From: Symbiodinium kawagutii
Lineage: Eukaryota; Sar; Dinophyceae; Suessiales; Symbiodiniaceae
Direction: 5' to 3'
Length of the DNA stretch: 64,000 nt
Assembly: GCA_009767595.1 (NCBI GenBank)
Contig: VSDK01015795.1
Span: forward strand, 635,591-699,590
The notes under the pieces were generated by a model that saw nothing but the letters and a program-made list of their open reading frames with translations, was not told the origin of the DNA and searched no databases. Positions 22,072 to 31,300 of this stretch are shown here, in pieces. Positions within the stretch are counted from its first letter, which is position 1. Each line of letters opens with the position of its first letter. A program made the position numbers and the translations under genes.

Positions 22072-22190
22072 CATTCCAGTTGCCAGCCTTCGGCCAAGGA
22101 GCCGCTGTCCCATCGCCCGGCCCGTCTTCCTCAATCGCTACATGGCCCTGGCCAGATCGCGACGTCACGAAGTCTGCGAGTTCGCGGACA
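22072..22190 (-). other. Candidate coding micro-exon, unknown gene
   Basis: The minus strand is open through DFVTSRSGQGHVAIEEDGPG and ends at CCGAAG|GCTGGC, an AAG|GC donor. It is GC-rich like confirmed exons. The family is not recognised. Confidence 0.35.
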
Positions 22191-22397
22191 GAAATCCACG
22201 TGATGCTTACATAGTCATGTGGTGAATAAACATGATCTTTCCCATTGTTCCATTATGGCTTATTCTAGCAGATACCTGTCCACAAAAATGCACACTATCA
22301 ATTCAGATATGTTCAGATCACCATTGCTGCCCGAAAAAAAATCGCTGCTACCAGTCTTGGATGAACATCTTCAAGCCCGGAAGACCGATCCTGGCCT

Positions 22398-22462
22398 CGG
22401 GGAGGGAAGATGCCCGCGCGCGAATGATTTCATGTAACAGCTTCCTAAGTCGATCAAGGATG
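22398..22462 (-). other. Candidate coding micro-exon, unknown gene
   Basis: After GACTTAG|G the minus strand reads KLLHEIIRARASSLPE and meets GAG|GCCAGG, the commonest donor style in the confirmed genes. Reading on would hit a stop shortly after, which supports an intron start there. Confidence 0.4.
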
Positions 22463-22810
22463 AGGGGGTACATGGGGTAGGGGGTTGCCTCTCAGAAATG
22501 ATCCTTGGATGCTACTAGGTCGTCTGATACCTCTGTCTTCGACCATCATCACGCACGTTCAATCAATTGAATGTCATCAAAGATGTTCGTTCATGATGAT
22601 CTCCACTATGCTCACCATGCACAGATCAATTCTCAGACGTGTTCTTTACTCCCTCCAAACGCGAATTGCAGTCAAGTAGCCCCTCACCTGAGTGCACATG
22701 GGTCATCCAATTTCAAGACACGTTCACATGATCCCGCACCTCAAGCAGTGTCAAAAATCTTATCCATGTTAGCTTCACTAGTCAGTTGATTATGCTCAAT
22801 GATGATATTT

Positions 22811-22912
22811 GGGTGTTTCTCAAAATAGGGGTAACCCCCCAGTCATCCATGAGTAGACATTTATAGTAATAAACCCAGCATTTTTTGGGTACCCCCATTT
22901 TGAGAAACCACC
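22811..22912 (+). repeat. Foldback element, family A, with ATTT target duplication
   Basis: GGGTGTTTCTCAAAATAGGG to TTTTGAGAAACCACC, flanked by ATTT at 22807-22810 and 22913-22916. Confidence 0.8.
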
Positions 22913-22954
22913 ATTTGCTACTGATGCTTGATGCTGAAAAAGTCTCCGTCGACT

Positions 22955-23065
22955 TCTCTTTGCTTCCAAGTTATGAGCCCTCCACCGGCCCAGCGCTGCA
23001 CCCGCTAAGTTCCAGGCCCTCAAATGCATGCGCCGTGTCGTTGAAGTTCATCACCAGCTGCTGCA
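22955..23065 (-). other. Candidate coding micro-exon, leucine-rich
   Basis: The minus-strand frame reads LMLPKLQQLVMNFNDTAHAF after an AG and reaches possible donors at TTTGAG|GG and AGCGG|GTGC. The leucine spacing hints at a leucine-rich repeat. No partner exons were identified. Confidence 0.35.
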
Positions 23066-24272
23066 ACTTTGGCAGCATCAGGTTCAACGAAAACAAGCCG
23101 CAACTTGGGCGGCCTTGGCGTGATGAGAAGCAGGGTCAAGGGGGAAATGGTTCATCAACGGTTAAGAATAGCGCTGGTGAATGGATAATGAGACTACTTG
23201 AAAAAGGCTAGTTCAGGGTTAGAAATAGCTAGTTAATGGTTAAAAAATGGATAGTCGAGAACGGTCAACCGTGAAGAATACCAACTGAATGGTTAAAACT
23301 GGTTAGAAATCACCAGCACATGATCAACTAGTACTGCTTAAGTATGGTTGAGACAGCCAATGGTGTACTGCACCTTAAAGATGACCAGAACAGCCTGTCC
23401 ACGTCAGTTCCAGGCCTGCGAAATCATGCAGCATGCCCTTCAAGGCATTCTCAAATAGCCAAACCTGTGACCCAGATCTCTTGCTGCGAGGCGCAGCGGC
23501 GCTACTGCTGCAATGTTTGCGCCAGGTGTTGTTTTTGTGCACGGGCGAATCCATATTGAAAGACCATCTTCAAGTTCACCATCGATACCTGGATGATCCT
23601 GGATGATTGATTACAGAATATCTGGATCTCATTGGATCTCGCATGACCTGGATCACAACTCAACTCTTCCACGCCTGGTTCTCGCTGACCTGACGGTAAG
23701 AGATCTCCTTGAGCTCCAAATCTTGGGTGCCAGCGTCTGACCTGCAGGAAACTCCCGGTGGCATGAAACGATTCGACAAGAATGACTCCTCCCAAAACGG
23801 AGAGCTGTCCCCAGCATGGAAAACCAGTTTGAACAGCTGACAAACCAACATGAAAACCAGTTTGGGACAAGTTGAACAACTGACAACTAGCCAGTTCAGT
23901 CCTTTGAAGAGACCCTATACTGTTCATGAGATGATGAACTGCTGAGTGTGCCCATAAATGGTGATAGTGATACCCTTCCAACACTCAGACAAATCCTCAG
24001 TAGAGAAACCATTCGTTCCGAATGGAGTCTTTGTCGGCTAGTGTTGCTTCATGTAGTCGGACAAACCAAAGAAAAAAACAGATCCACAACCACCCGGTCG
24101 GTAACTTATTCTCACTCAATTTCCTGATATAATCATAGACTCAACTTCTGCTTTTGGCAACATCATCTGATCCACAAACACCCAGTTGAGCGGCATTTCT
24201 GGATCAGCTGATAAGCACATAACACCAATCAAATCATGGTGGCAAATCCGACAGCTGGGTATCAAATGCTTG
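23066..24272. other. Mostly noncoding flank left of the copia element
   Basis: A plus-strand open frame at about 23469-23609 (LLLRGAAALLLQCLRQVLF) is the only coding-like patch. The rest shows no frame or motif that I can support. Its last bases, GCTTG at 24268-24272, are one copy of the copia element's target duplication. Confidence 0.4.
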
Positions 24273-24344
24273 GCCCGTTCTGATCACCGCCTTTCTTTAG
24301 GCATTTCATGTTCAAGTGGCAGAAAAGTGCCGTGTGTGTGAGTT
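24273..24344 (+). repeat. Left LTR (72 bp)
   Basis: Begins GCCCGTTCTGATCACC and ends GTGTGTGTGAGTT. Every base matches 33690-33761. It lacks the usual TG...CA ends and is far shorter than typical copia LTRs. Confidence 0.88.
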
Positions 24345-24360
24345 GGGTTATGAGCCCAAG
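24343..24360 (+). promoter_or_regulatory. Primer-binding site matching the tRNA-Met anticodon arm
   Basis: TTGGGTTATGAGCCCAAG directly follows, and by two bases overlaps, the left LTR. Its complement, CTTGGGCTCATAACCCAA, folds as a 5-bp stem with the loop CTCATAA, which is the layout of a methionine tRNA anticodon arm with CAT. Drosophila copia is known to prime from an internal initiator tRNA-Met fragment. The same strategy here is inferred from this match. Confidence 0.7.
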
Positions 24361-24394
24361 AACCCTCTCTTGAGTTCGCTCAGTGGTGGTTGCC

Positions 24395-26345
24395 ATGGGC
24401 GATTTCAACCCAGCTAACCCTTTCTGGTCTGCAAGGGCACGTGCAGAGCATCAGCTGGCGGAAGCAAGGCCTGAGGATCTTCCGTCGCCTGCTGAAACAG
24501 ATGGCCTTCCTCCAGTTGATGATGGGGGCCGGATGCCAACGGGGAAAGGTCGCGGTGGTGTGACTGGAGTTGGTTCTGTGGAAGCTAATGCTCGCACAGC
24601 TGGTTTGATGGATAGCAACACTATGGGCGACTATGCTACTCCGCCGAGTAAAGTGTCTGGTTCTGGTATGGATGGTGAATCTGCATCGGCTGGAATCTAT
24701 GATGGTCATGCTCGGTCACGACCTTATGCTAAGCACACTCAAGGTCTCATGAGAGATGAAGACACAGAAGTGGCTGCAAAGGTGCGACGTACTGAAGGGC
24801 ATGTACCAGATATCCCAAAGGTTGATGCGAAAGAACAACCCCCAAAGGAACCAGTATCTCAAGCACCAGCTTTGGATCCTTCAGATGGTCTTCAGCGGGA
24901 TTTGGAGCAGGCTATGTATGAAGCGTTGAAGGAAGAAAATGCTAGGCTGCAACAAGAGCTTCATCAACTTCGTACTCGGGGTACTCCAGGGGAAGATCAT
25001 GTGGGTTCGGATTCATCTTCATGGTCGGTGATCCATGGTCCTCCTGCACCCAGTGATGGACGTGGGGAATGTCACACCCCTCGACATGATGGTGAGACGA
25101 TTAGGGANNNNNNNNNNNNNNNNNNNNNNNNNNNNNNNNNNNAGGGAAAGAAAGATGCCTCGCTTCACCCCGAATGGCACTCAAGTTCCACCTGATCCTC
25201 CATCCGATGGCAGACCACATCCACCACCTATGGTACCCTTGCCACCGGTTCCTCCATTGCCGAAGGCTCTTGAAGATGTAGGGATTGCCTATGGGGATTA
25301 TGAAGTCCACCCGGTGGTTGGAAAGTATGCGGTGAAGGGTGACCGGGAATGGAGACCAGCCCAAGCAGCCGCAATGTCCCCCCATGAAGCCAGAGCTTTT
25401 TGGTTGGAAAGAGAAGTTCAAGCTTTGCAAGCTGCCCTTAAAGAACAGAAAATGCTCCAATGTTTCGGGATTCCCAGTACTGGAGTCAACCATGGAACCC
25501 GTCAGCCCCCGACTCTCAGCCCCAGCCAGCAGTGGACAGTGCCACTTGTTATCGTGACGACCAAGATGGACGTTCCGGCTCTCACCAACGTGATCGGGCT
25601 GATGCGGCTGTGTTGCATGGTGAAGTTTTGGGACAAGATCGGGCTTGCATGACTAGCACTGTTCATGGCGAAGTATGTCCTCCCGTGCAGGATTCTATGG
25701 TGCATGGTGAAGTTCTTCAACAAGCTCGGGCACCTTCAGCAGTGCTTGGAGATGTATGTCACCACGGTCGGGTTTGGGAGCCTCTTTCAGGTGTGGACCG
25801 TGGACAAGATCGGGCCTCTGCAACGGTTCTTGGTGCTGTACCTCCTCGTGGTCGGGCTAGCATTCCGAGTGTTGGTGGTGCTGGGGTTGCAGTTGATGGT
25901 CGAGCCATCGGGCAGGAGGTGTCGCAGGCACTTGGTGCAGCAGCTCGCGAGATCAACGCTCGCGATGACTATTCGCAGAAGGTTGAACAGTACAAGTCCT
26001 CTGATGGGGGTTACGGGTTTGGATACCCAGGTGCTACTTCTGCTATGGATCCGCGATCACCTCACTGGATTCCTCCACCAGGTGGAGGTGAAGACATCGT
26101 GGTCGTTGAGGACCGTGCTCCACGTGATGTTTCTGATGGGCGTCCTATGATGACGTGGGAGGGTAGTACCAACAGCAAGATCGAGCTGCCGGAACTTCCT
26201 TCAGATGCGACTCCGTTGGCTCTTGGGGATTGGCTCACTGTCATTACCCCGTTGATGAGAGATGTCAGCCAGGTATCTGCAGTTTGGTGGGAACTCACCA
26301 AGAACCAGGCGATGGAGCTCTACCAGCAATGGAAGCGATCAGGCC
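24395..26345 (+). CDS. Copia element gag, N-terminal part (frame-broken)
   Basis: The ATG at 24395 follows the primer site. The product starts GDFNPANPFW and is rich in P, G, D and E, with a heptad stretch EENARLQQELHQL near 24945-24975. The N gap 25108-25142 interrupts it. After the gap the frame differs from before, then shifts again near 25460. A degenerate repeat of the type VLHGEVLGQDRA / VHGEVLQQARA occupies about 25600-25870. The last part (ELPELPSDATPLALGDWLTV) resembles the capsid region common in dinoflagellate copia gags. A further shift near 26340 leads to the next segment. Confidence 0.7.
25108..25142. other. Assembly gap (35 N)
   Basis: Run of N inside gag. The flanking frames disagree, so the true length is probably not exactly 35. 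Confidence 0.95.
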
Positions 26346-28367
26346 ATCTGTCCGGACCTTCCTCCTGACCTACGAGCAGGCCGGTTTCAACGCACAGAGC
26401 AGCGGGGCACGAGTCTGTTGTTGCGTGCTATACCTCAAGATCAGCAACAAGCGCTGATAGCAGCTCGTGAAATGAACTCCACTGCCATTTTGTACCGGCT
26501 TCTGATTCGGTATCAGCCTGGAGGAAGTGGTGAGAAGCAGCTGTTGTTGCAACGCCTAACCAAGTTGGACGATGCGGCCACTATGTTGGAGCTCACCTCT
26601 TCGCTTCGCAGCTGGCGGCGTCACTATCAACGTGCCGTTGAAGTTGGAGCGTCTGTCCCTGATGGCACGCTGCTGTTAGCTGCCTTGGAGGCAGGAGTCA
26701 AGCAGATTGCTGCCCACGATAGCCAGGCAACCTTTCGGCTATCGCAAGCTCGGTCACAGCTTGGAGTCGATGAGCATCCAACCCAACAGAAGGTTTGGCA
26801 ACTGTCTCAGTGCATTTTGGCCGAAGCTGAAACGCTGTCTTTGATGAGTTCTGCTGCCCCCGCTGTTCCTGTTCCCTCCACTCCGGTTCGTGTGAAACAA
26901 GTGGACGCTACCTCGCCAACTCCGTCTCCGGGTGACTCTTCTAGTGCCAGCAAACCTCGAAAAGATCCTGGCGCAACTCCATGCAAGTGGTTTCGCTCTG
27001 ATGGTGGCTGTCGTGCCGGGGCCAAGTGCAAGTTCAGTCATTCCTGGGAGGGGGTCACAGACAAGAATGAGCGATGTTGGGTTTGCGGTTCCAAAGATCA
27101 TCGCAAAGCTGAGTGTGCGGTTCGCGCCCATCAACCCTCCAAGAACGACCCAGGTGCTGGCTCGGGGGGAGGATCTGGTCGAGGTCGCGGGGGAGACAAA
27201 GATGGCAAAGAGGGCCGTGGAAACGGCAAAGGTGGCAAACCTTCAGGTGGTGCTGGGGCAGGTGGAGGTGGATCCTCTTCAACTCAAGCTTCATCAGCTA
27301 CTACTACCAAGACTGGGGACGGGAGCGCGGCCGACAAGCCAAAGGTCAATGAGATGACCACGTCACCATCAGCGCAAGCTACTCAAGACGGTGGCGGTCA
27401 AAAGGTAGGAGGTGGTCCTACGAAAGTTGGTGCAGCAGACCTTTTGGTGGAAGCTACACATCTGCTGAAGTCACTGAGGATGCCATCGATGCACGTTATG
27501 AAGTTGACTCGAATGGCGGATGATGCGACTTGGGTCTTGCTGGATTCTGGCGCTACTCACGGTCTTCGTCCAGCCTATGATTGGGATGAATGGATGCAAG
27601 GAGTTCCGACTCGGGTGAGCCTTGCTGATGGAGAGACCAACAGCTTGAAGCTGAAGGAAAACACCAGGGTACTGCTTGCAGATCCCACGACTCCAACATC
27701 ATGGATTGTTCCTTTGGGTGGAGTTGCAGAACTGGGCTACAGTTTTGAATGGCAGGGCAACCGATGCACGTTGTCACATCGTCAACGAAAAGAAACCATT
27801 GATGTAGTGGTTCAAGATGGGTGCCCCATGATTCCCATGACGGAAGGGAAACGCATTCTGGAAATGATGGAAGAAGCTCAACGACTTCAGGAACATCGAA
27901 TCAGAATGGTCAAGGCCCTCACAGCGGACTTGGAGAAGTTGGATCCAGGGGAACTCACCATGGACTTGGCCATGATGGTGCGGCTTCGATCTATGTTTCC
28001 GCATCTGCCTGAAGAGGTTCTGACCAAGACCATACCAGCCTACGATGCTTCCATGACTACAGGCCTGGGGCACCGGTTGCCGTGGAATCGGCGAAAAAGA
28101 CGGAGGCTACAACGAGCTACCAATGTGGTGGTGCACTTCTACTCAGGTGCGTGTGGACAGTTTTGGGAAAAAGAGCTCGGCAATCACAACACAGAGGTGC
28201 TTTGTATTGACCTACTCGCCCCGGTCCCCTCAGACATGCTGGATCCTGCTGTGTTCTGGTATGTGATGAGCTTGATGATGTCAGGCCGGGTCAAGACCAT
28301 TCTGGCTGGACCCCCATGCAGGACTGTTTCTGCTTTGAGGTTCCAAGACGATGCTGGACCTGGGTGA
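26262..28367 (+). CDS. Copia gag C-terminus, zinc fingers, protease and MTase-like module
   Basis: The coherent part starts at about 26345 (DLPPDLRAGRFQRTEQRGTS). About 26980-27115 encodes a CCCH finger (C-x8-C-x5-C-x3-H) followed by a CCHC knuckle (C-x2-C-x4-H-x4-C), then a glycine-rich linker. The protease signature LLDSGATHGL is at about 27538-27567. From about 28123 a Rossmann-like module reads VVVHFYSGACG, then EVLCIDLL, then TILAGPPCRTVS. These parallel motifs I, II and IV of C5-MTases. The frame ends in a stop at 28365, and homology continues in the next frame as VIRDEEYPRG. The shift probably lies within 28340-28362. Confidence 0.75.
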   Translation: MSARYLQFGGNSPRTRRWSSTSNGSDQAICPDLPPDLRAGRFQRTEQRGTSLLLRAIPQDQQQALIAAREMNSTAILYRLLIRYQPGGSGEKQLLLQRLTKLDDAATMLELTSSLRSWRRHYQRAVEVGASVPDGTLLLAALEAGVKQIAAHDSQATFRLSQARSQLGVDEHPTQQKVWQLSQCILAEAETLSLMSSAAPAVPVPSTPVRVKQVDATSPTPSPGDSSSASKPRKDPGATPCKWFRSDGGCRAGAKCKFSHSWEGVTDKNERCWVCGSKDHRKAECAVRAHQPSKNDPGAGSGGGSGRGRGGDKDGKEGRGNGKGGKPSGGAGAGGGGSSSTQASSATTTKTGDGSAADKPKVNEMTTSPSAQATQDGGGQKVGGGPTKVGAADLLVEATHLLKSLRMPSMHVMKLTRMADDATWVLLDSGATHGLRPAYDWDEWMQGVPTRVSLADGETNSLKLKENTRVLLADPTTPTSWIVPLGGVAELGYSFEWQGNRCTLSHRQRKETIDVVVQDGCPMIPMTEGKRILEMMEEAQRLQEHRIRMVKALTADLEKLDPGELTMDLAMMVRLRSMFPHLPEEVLTKTIPAYDASMTTGLGHRLPWNRRKRRRLQRATNVVVHFYSGACGQFWEKELGNHNTEVLCIDLLAPVPSDMLDPAVFWYVMSLMMSGRVKTILAGPPCRTVSALRFQDDAGPG

Positions 28368-31300
28368 TCCGAGATGAAGAATATCCACGGGGACGTCCTG
28401 ATGTCACGGAGAAGGACGCCGAGTTGGTTCTTTCAGACTCAGCCCTTTGGTTGCGGGTGTTGCTTGCTTACAGCCTAGCTGAAGAGTCTCGATTGGAGTT
28501 GAGACCTACAGCTCCTGCTACTGCGCTGGTGTTGGAGCAGCCAGAAGACCCCGCTCGATATCGGTCATCTCAAGACGTGGAGAAGTTCCGATATATGTCG
28601 ATGTGGAGGACTGCTGAATGGGCTCTGTTTCAGGCGAAGTTCAAGGTTGACATGCTCCACATGGACCAAGGGGCGATGGGTCATCAAGTTCGAAAACCTA
28701 CCACGCTCGCAGTGGTTCTTCCTTCCTTGCGGGAGTTGGATGGAATCAGAGGTGCTCCAGAGCAGTTGAGTCAGGTTTCCCGTCGACAAGACCTTCCCTT
28801 GCAGGAACGTATGGCTATGTCAAAGCAATGGGCCGCATGGGCGCCTGGATTGAAGGCTGCCATCGTGGTGGCGGTTCGCCAATGGCTTTGCAATGAGGAC
28901 CAGTCATCTTTGGTCCCTGGACGAGACGGTCATGGTGCTCAGTGCTCAGTTCGGGTACGTCCTTTGGGCCCAGTAGCATTGGAACAATGGAAGCAGCACT
29001 ACCTGCACGATCATTATCCTGCCAGGCGTGATTGTGCACAGTGTGTGCGTGCTGCTGCTCGTGGTCGTCCACACCGTCGTGTAGAACATGCTGAAGCTTT
29101 TACGTTGGGCATTGATTTGACCGGGAAACTGACTCCTGGCCACGATCAAGAAGGTGCTGAAGTCTCCTACTTGCTGGTTGCTGTCTACACGTTTCCCGTT
29201 ACCAAGCAAGGTGCTTCACTTGTTCCTCTACCAGGCCAAGCCGAACCTCAGGATCAACCATTGCCAAGTCCGGGGGAGTCGTTGGATGGTGACAATTCTC
29301 ACTCTTTGGAAGGAATGCCAAATGCCATTCCGGGGGAGGATGATGATGCCGTTGAGGTTGACGCTCCAGCAGAAGCCCCAGCAGAAGACGCTGCCGATCA
29401 AGTTGATGATGACTTGGTTTTTCCTGGAGAAGAGGACATCTTGCAGGAAGTGTTCGAGCCAGAGGAAGTTCCAACGGGTGGTGATGCCATTCGAGTAGAG
29501 GCTATGGAATCAGCCAACACCACATGGAGAACTTTGATCCAAGAGAATCAGAACGTGGCTGTGAAGAATCTCACTTTCGCTGAGCCTTTGAAGAGCCGTG
29601 CCACTCACCATGTCATTCCGGCTATAGCCAGGGTGTATGCGAGGCTTCGTCAGCTGAACCTGCCTGTGATGAGAATCCACACGGACAGGGCGAAGGAGTT
29701 CCGTTCTGGCCAAATGAGAAGGTGGACATTGGATCGCTCCATCGTGCACACCATGACGGCTGCAGATGACTGGAAGGCCAACGGGAGAGTGGAGAACGAA
29801 ATCCAGCAAGTGAAAAAGTTGGTCAAGGTTCTCATCTCATCCAACAAGTGCGAGTTGGAGCAGTGGCCATTGGCAGCTCGACATGCCTCCGAACGTCGTT
29901 TGAGGGGCCAACTACGTGAGGTGGGATGGCCGGTGGGGGATCTACTACCTTTTGGTAGCACTGCCTTTTCACTGAGGAAATGGTGGCAGAACCGCTACGA
30001 GGCTTGGAGAGAGAACCGGGAACCAGTCACTGTTTTGGGGCCAGCGAAGTTCTCATCGTTGACTTCAACGTCGTATTATGTGGTGTCCAAGAGCTCAGGT
30101 CAATGGTTCTACACGAGTGATGTTGTCATTCCCGAAGCCAACCAACCAATGCAGGAGGAGCGCATCATCTACCTGCCTGAACTTGCTCCCGAAGAACTTC
30201 AACACCAACCAGTTGAAGTACCAACTCACCGCGTAAGAGGGAAGCAGGCCCCTCCACCACAGGTGCTTCAGTTTTGGCCATTGGATGCTCGTCATGACGG
30301 TCCTGCTGATGACTTGCCTTCTGGGGATGAATCCAGTTGGACGTTGGAAACACGGCCATCCAGTGCATCCAAGGATGAAGGTGCGTCGGAGGAGGATTTT
30401 GGAGTTTGCGGTGGGGAGCGGGAGGGGGTGCCTAATACCTGGGCTGGTGGCTCATACCCAGGAACCCCGTTTCAACGGATGCGTCGGATGGCAATGCTGG
30501 ATCAAATGCATCAGAACTTGAATGCATATCTCAGTGACGAAATGGCCAAGCTGGACGCTACGGATGAGGTTCAAGCTAGTTGGTTACCGGTGCTGACCAA
30601 TGCCATCAAGGAAAAGACCCTGATTGAAGCTCAGCTTCAATCCCTTCACATGGCTGAAATGGAAGATCAGGCGAAGAAGGTGGACCAAGAGTTCCTGGTC
30701 ACTCGAACGGTCAGCAATCAAGAAGTCTATGATCACTTTGAGGACTGGAAGGAAGCGATCACCAATGAATTTCGCCAGTTGGTGGAAGTCAAACAAGCGG
30801 TTGAGCCGGTTACCAAAGATCAGCTTACCCAGCGAGCTGAACAAGAGGGACTGGATTTGGAAGTCCTTCCTGCAAAAATGGTCTTCACTCGCAAGGCAGG
30901 CACAGGTGCCTATAGGGCACGTGCTGTGATCTGTGGCAACTTCAGTGTTGACAAGAACCATGATGATGTCTACGCAGGAGGAATAGACGCCACACAGATC
31001 CGGTGCCAACTGCAAGTCTCTGCAGCTCAAGGATGGACCTGCGCTAGCACAGACATCCGTGTTGCGTTTTTGAATGCGCCAAGAAGACGTGACAACAAGT
31101 TGGTGGCTATGCAGGCGCCGCATGTCTTTCGACGGTTGGGATTGTGCCACCCTGAGCAGGAGTTTTGGATTGTACGTCTTGCGATGTACGGTCTTGTCAC
31201 CTCACCGAAGGATTGGGGTGTTCATCGTGACCGAAGATTACCTCAACTACGTTGGCGACGCCAGGTGGATGATGAGTGGCGCATTGGCAGCTTTGAGCCT

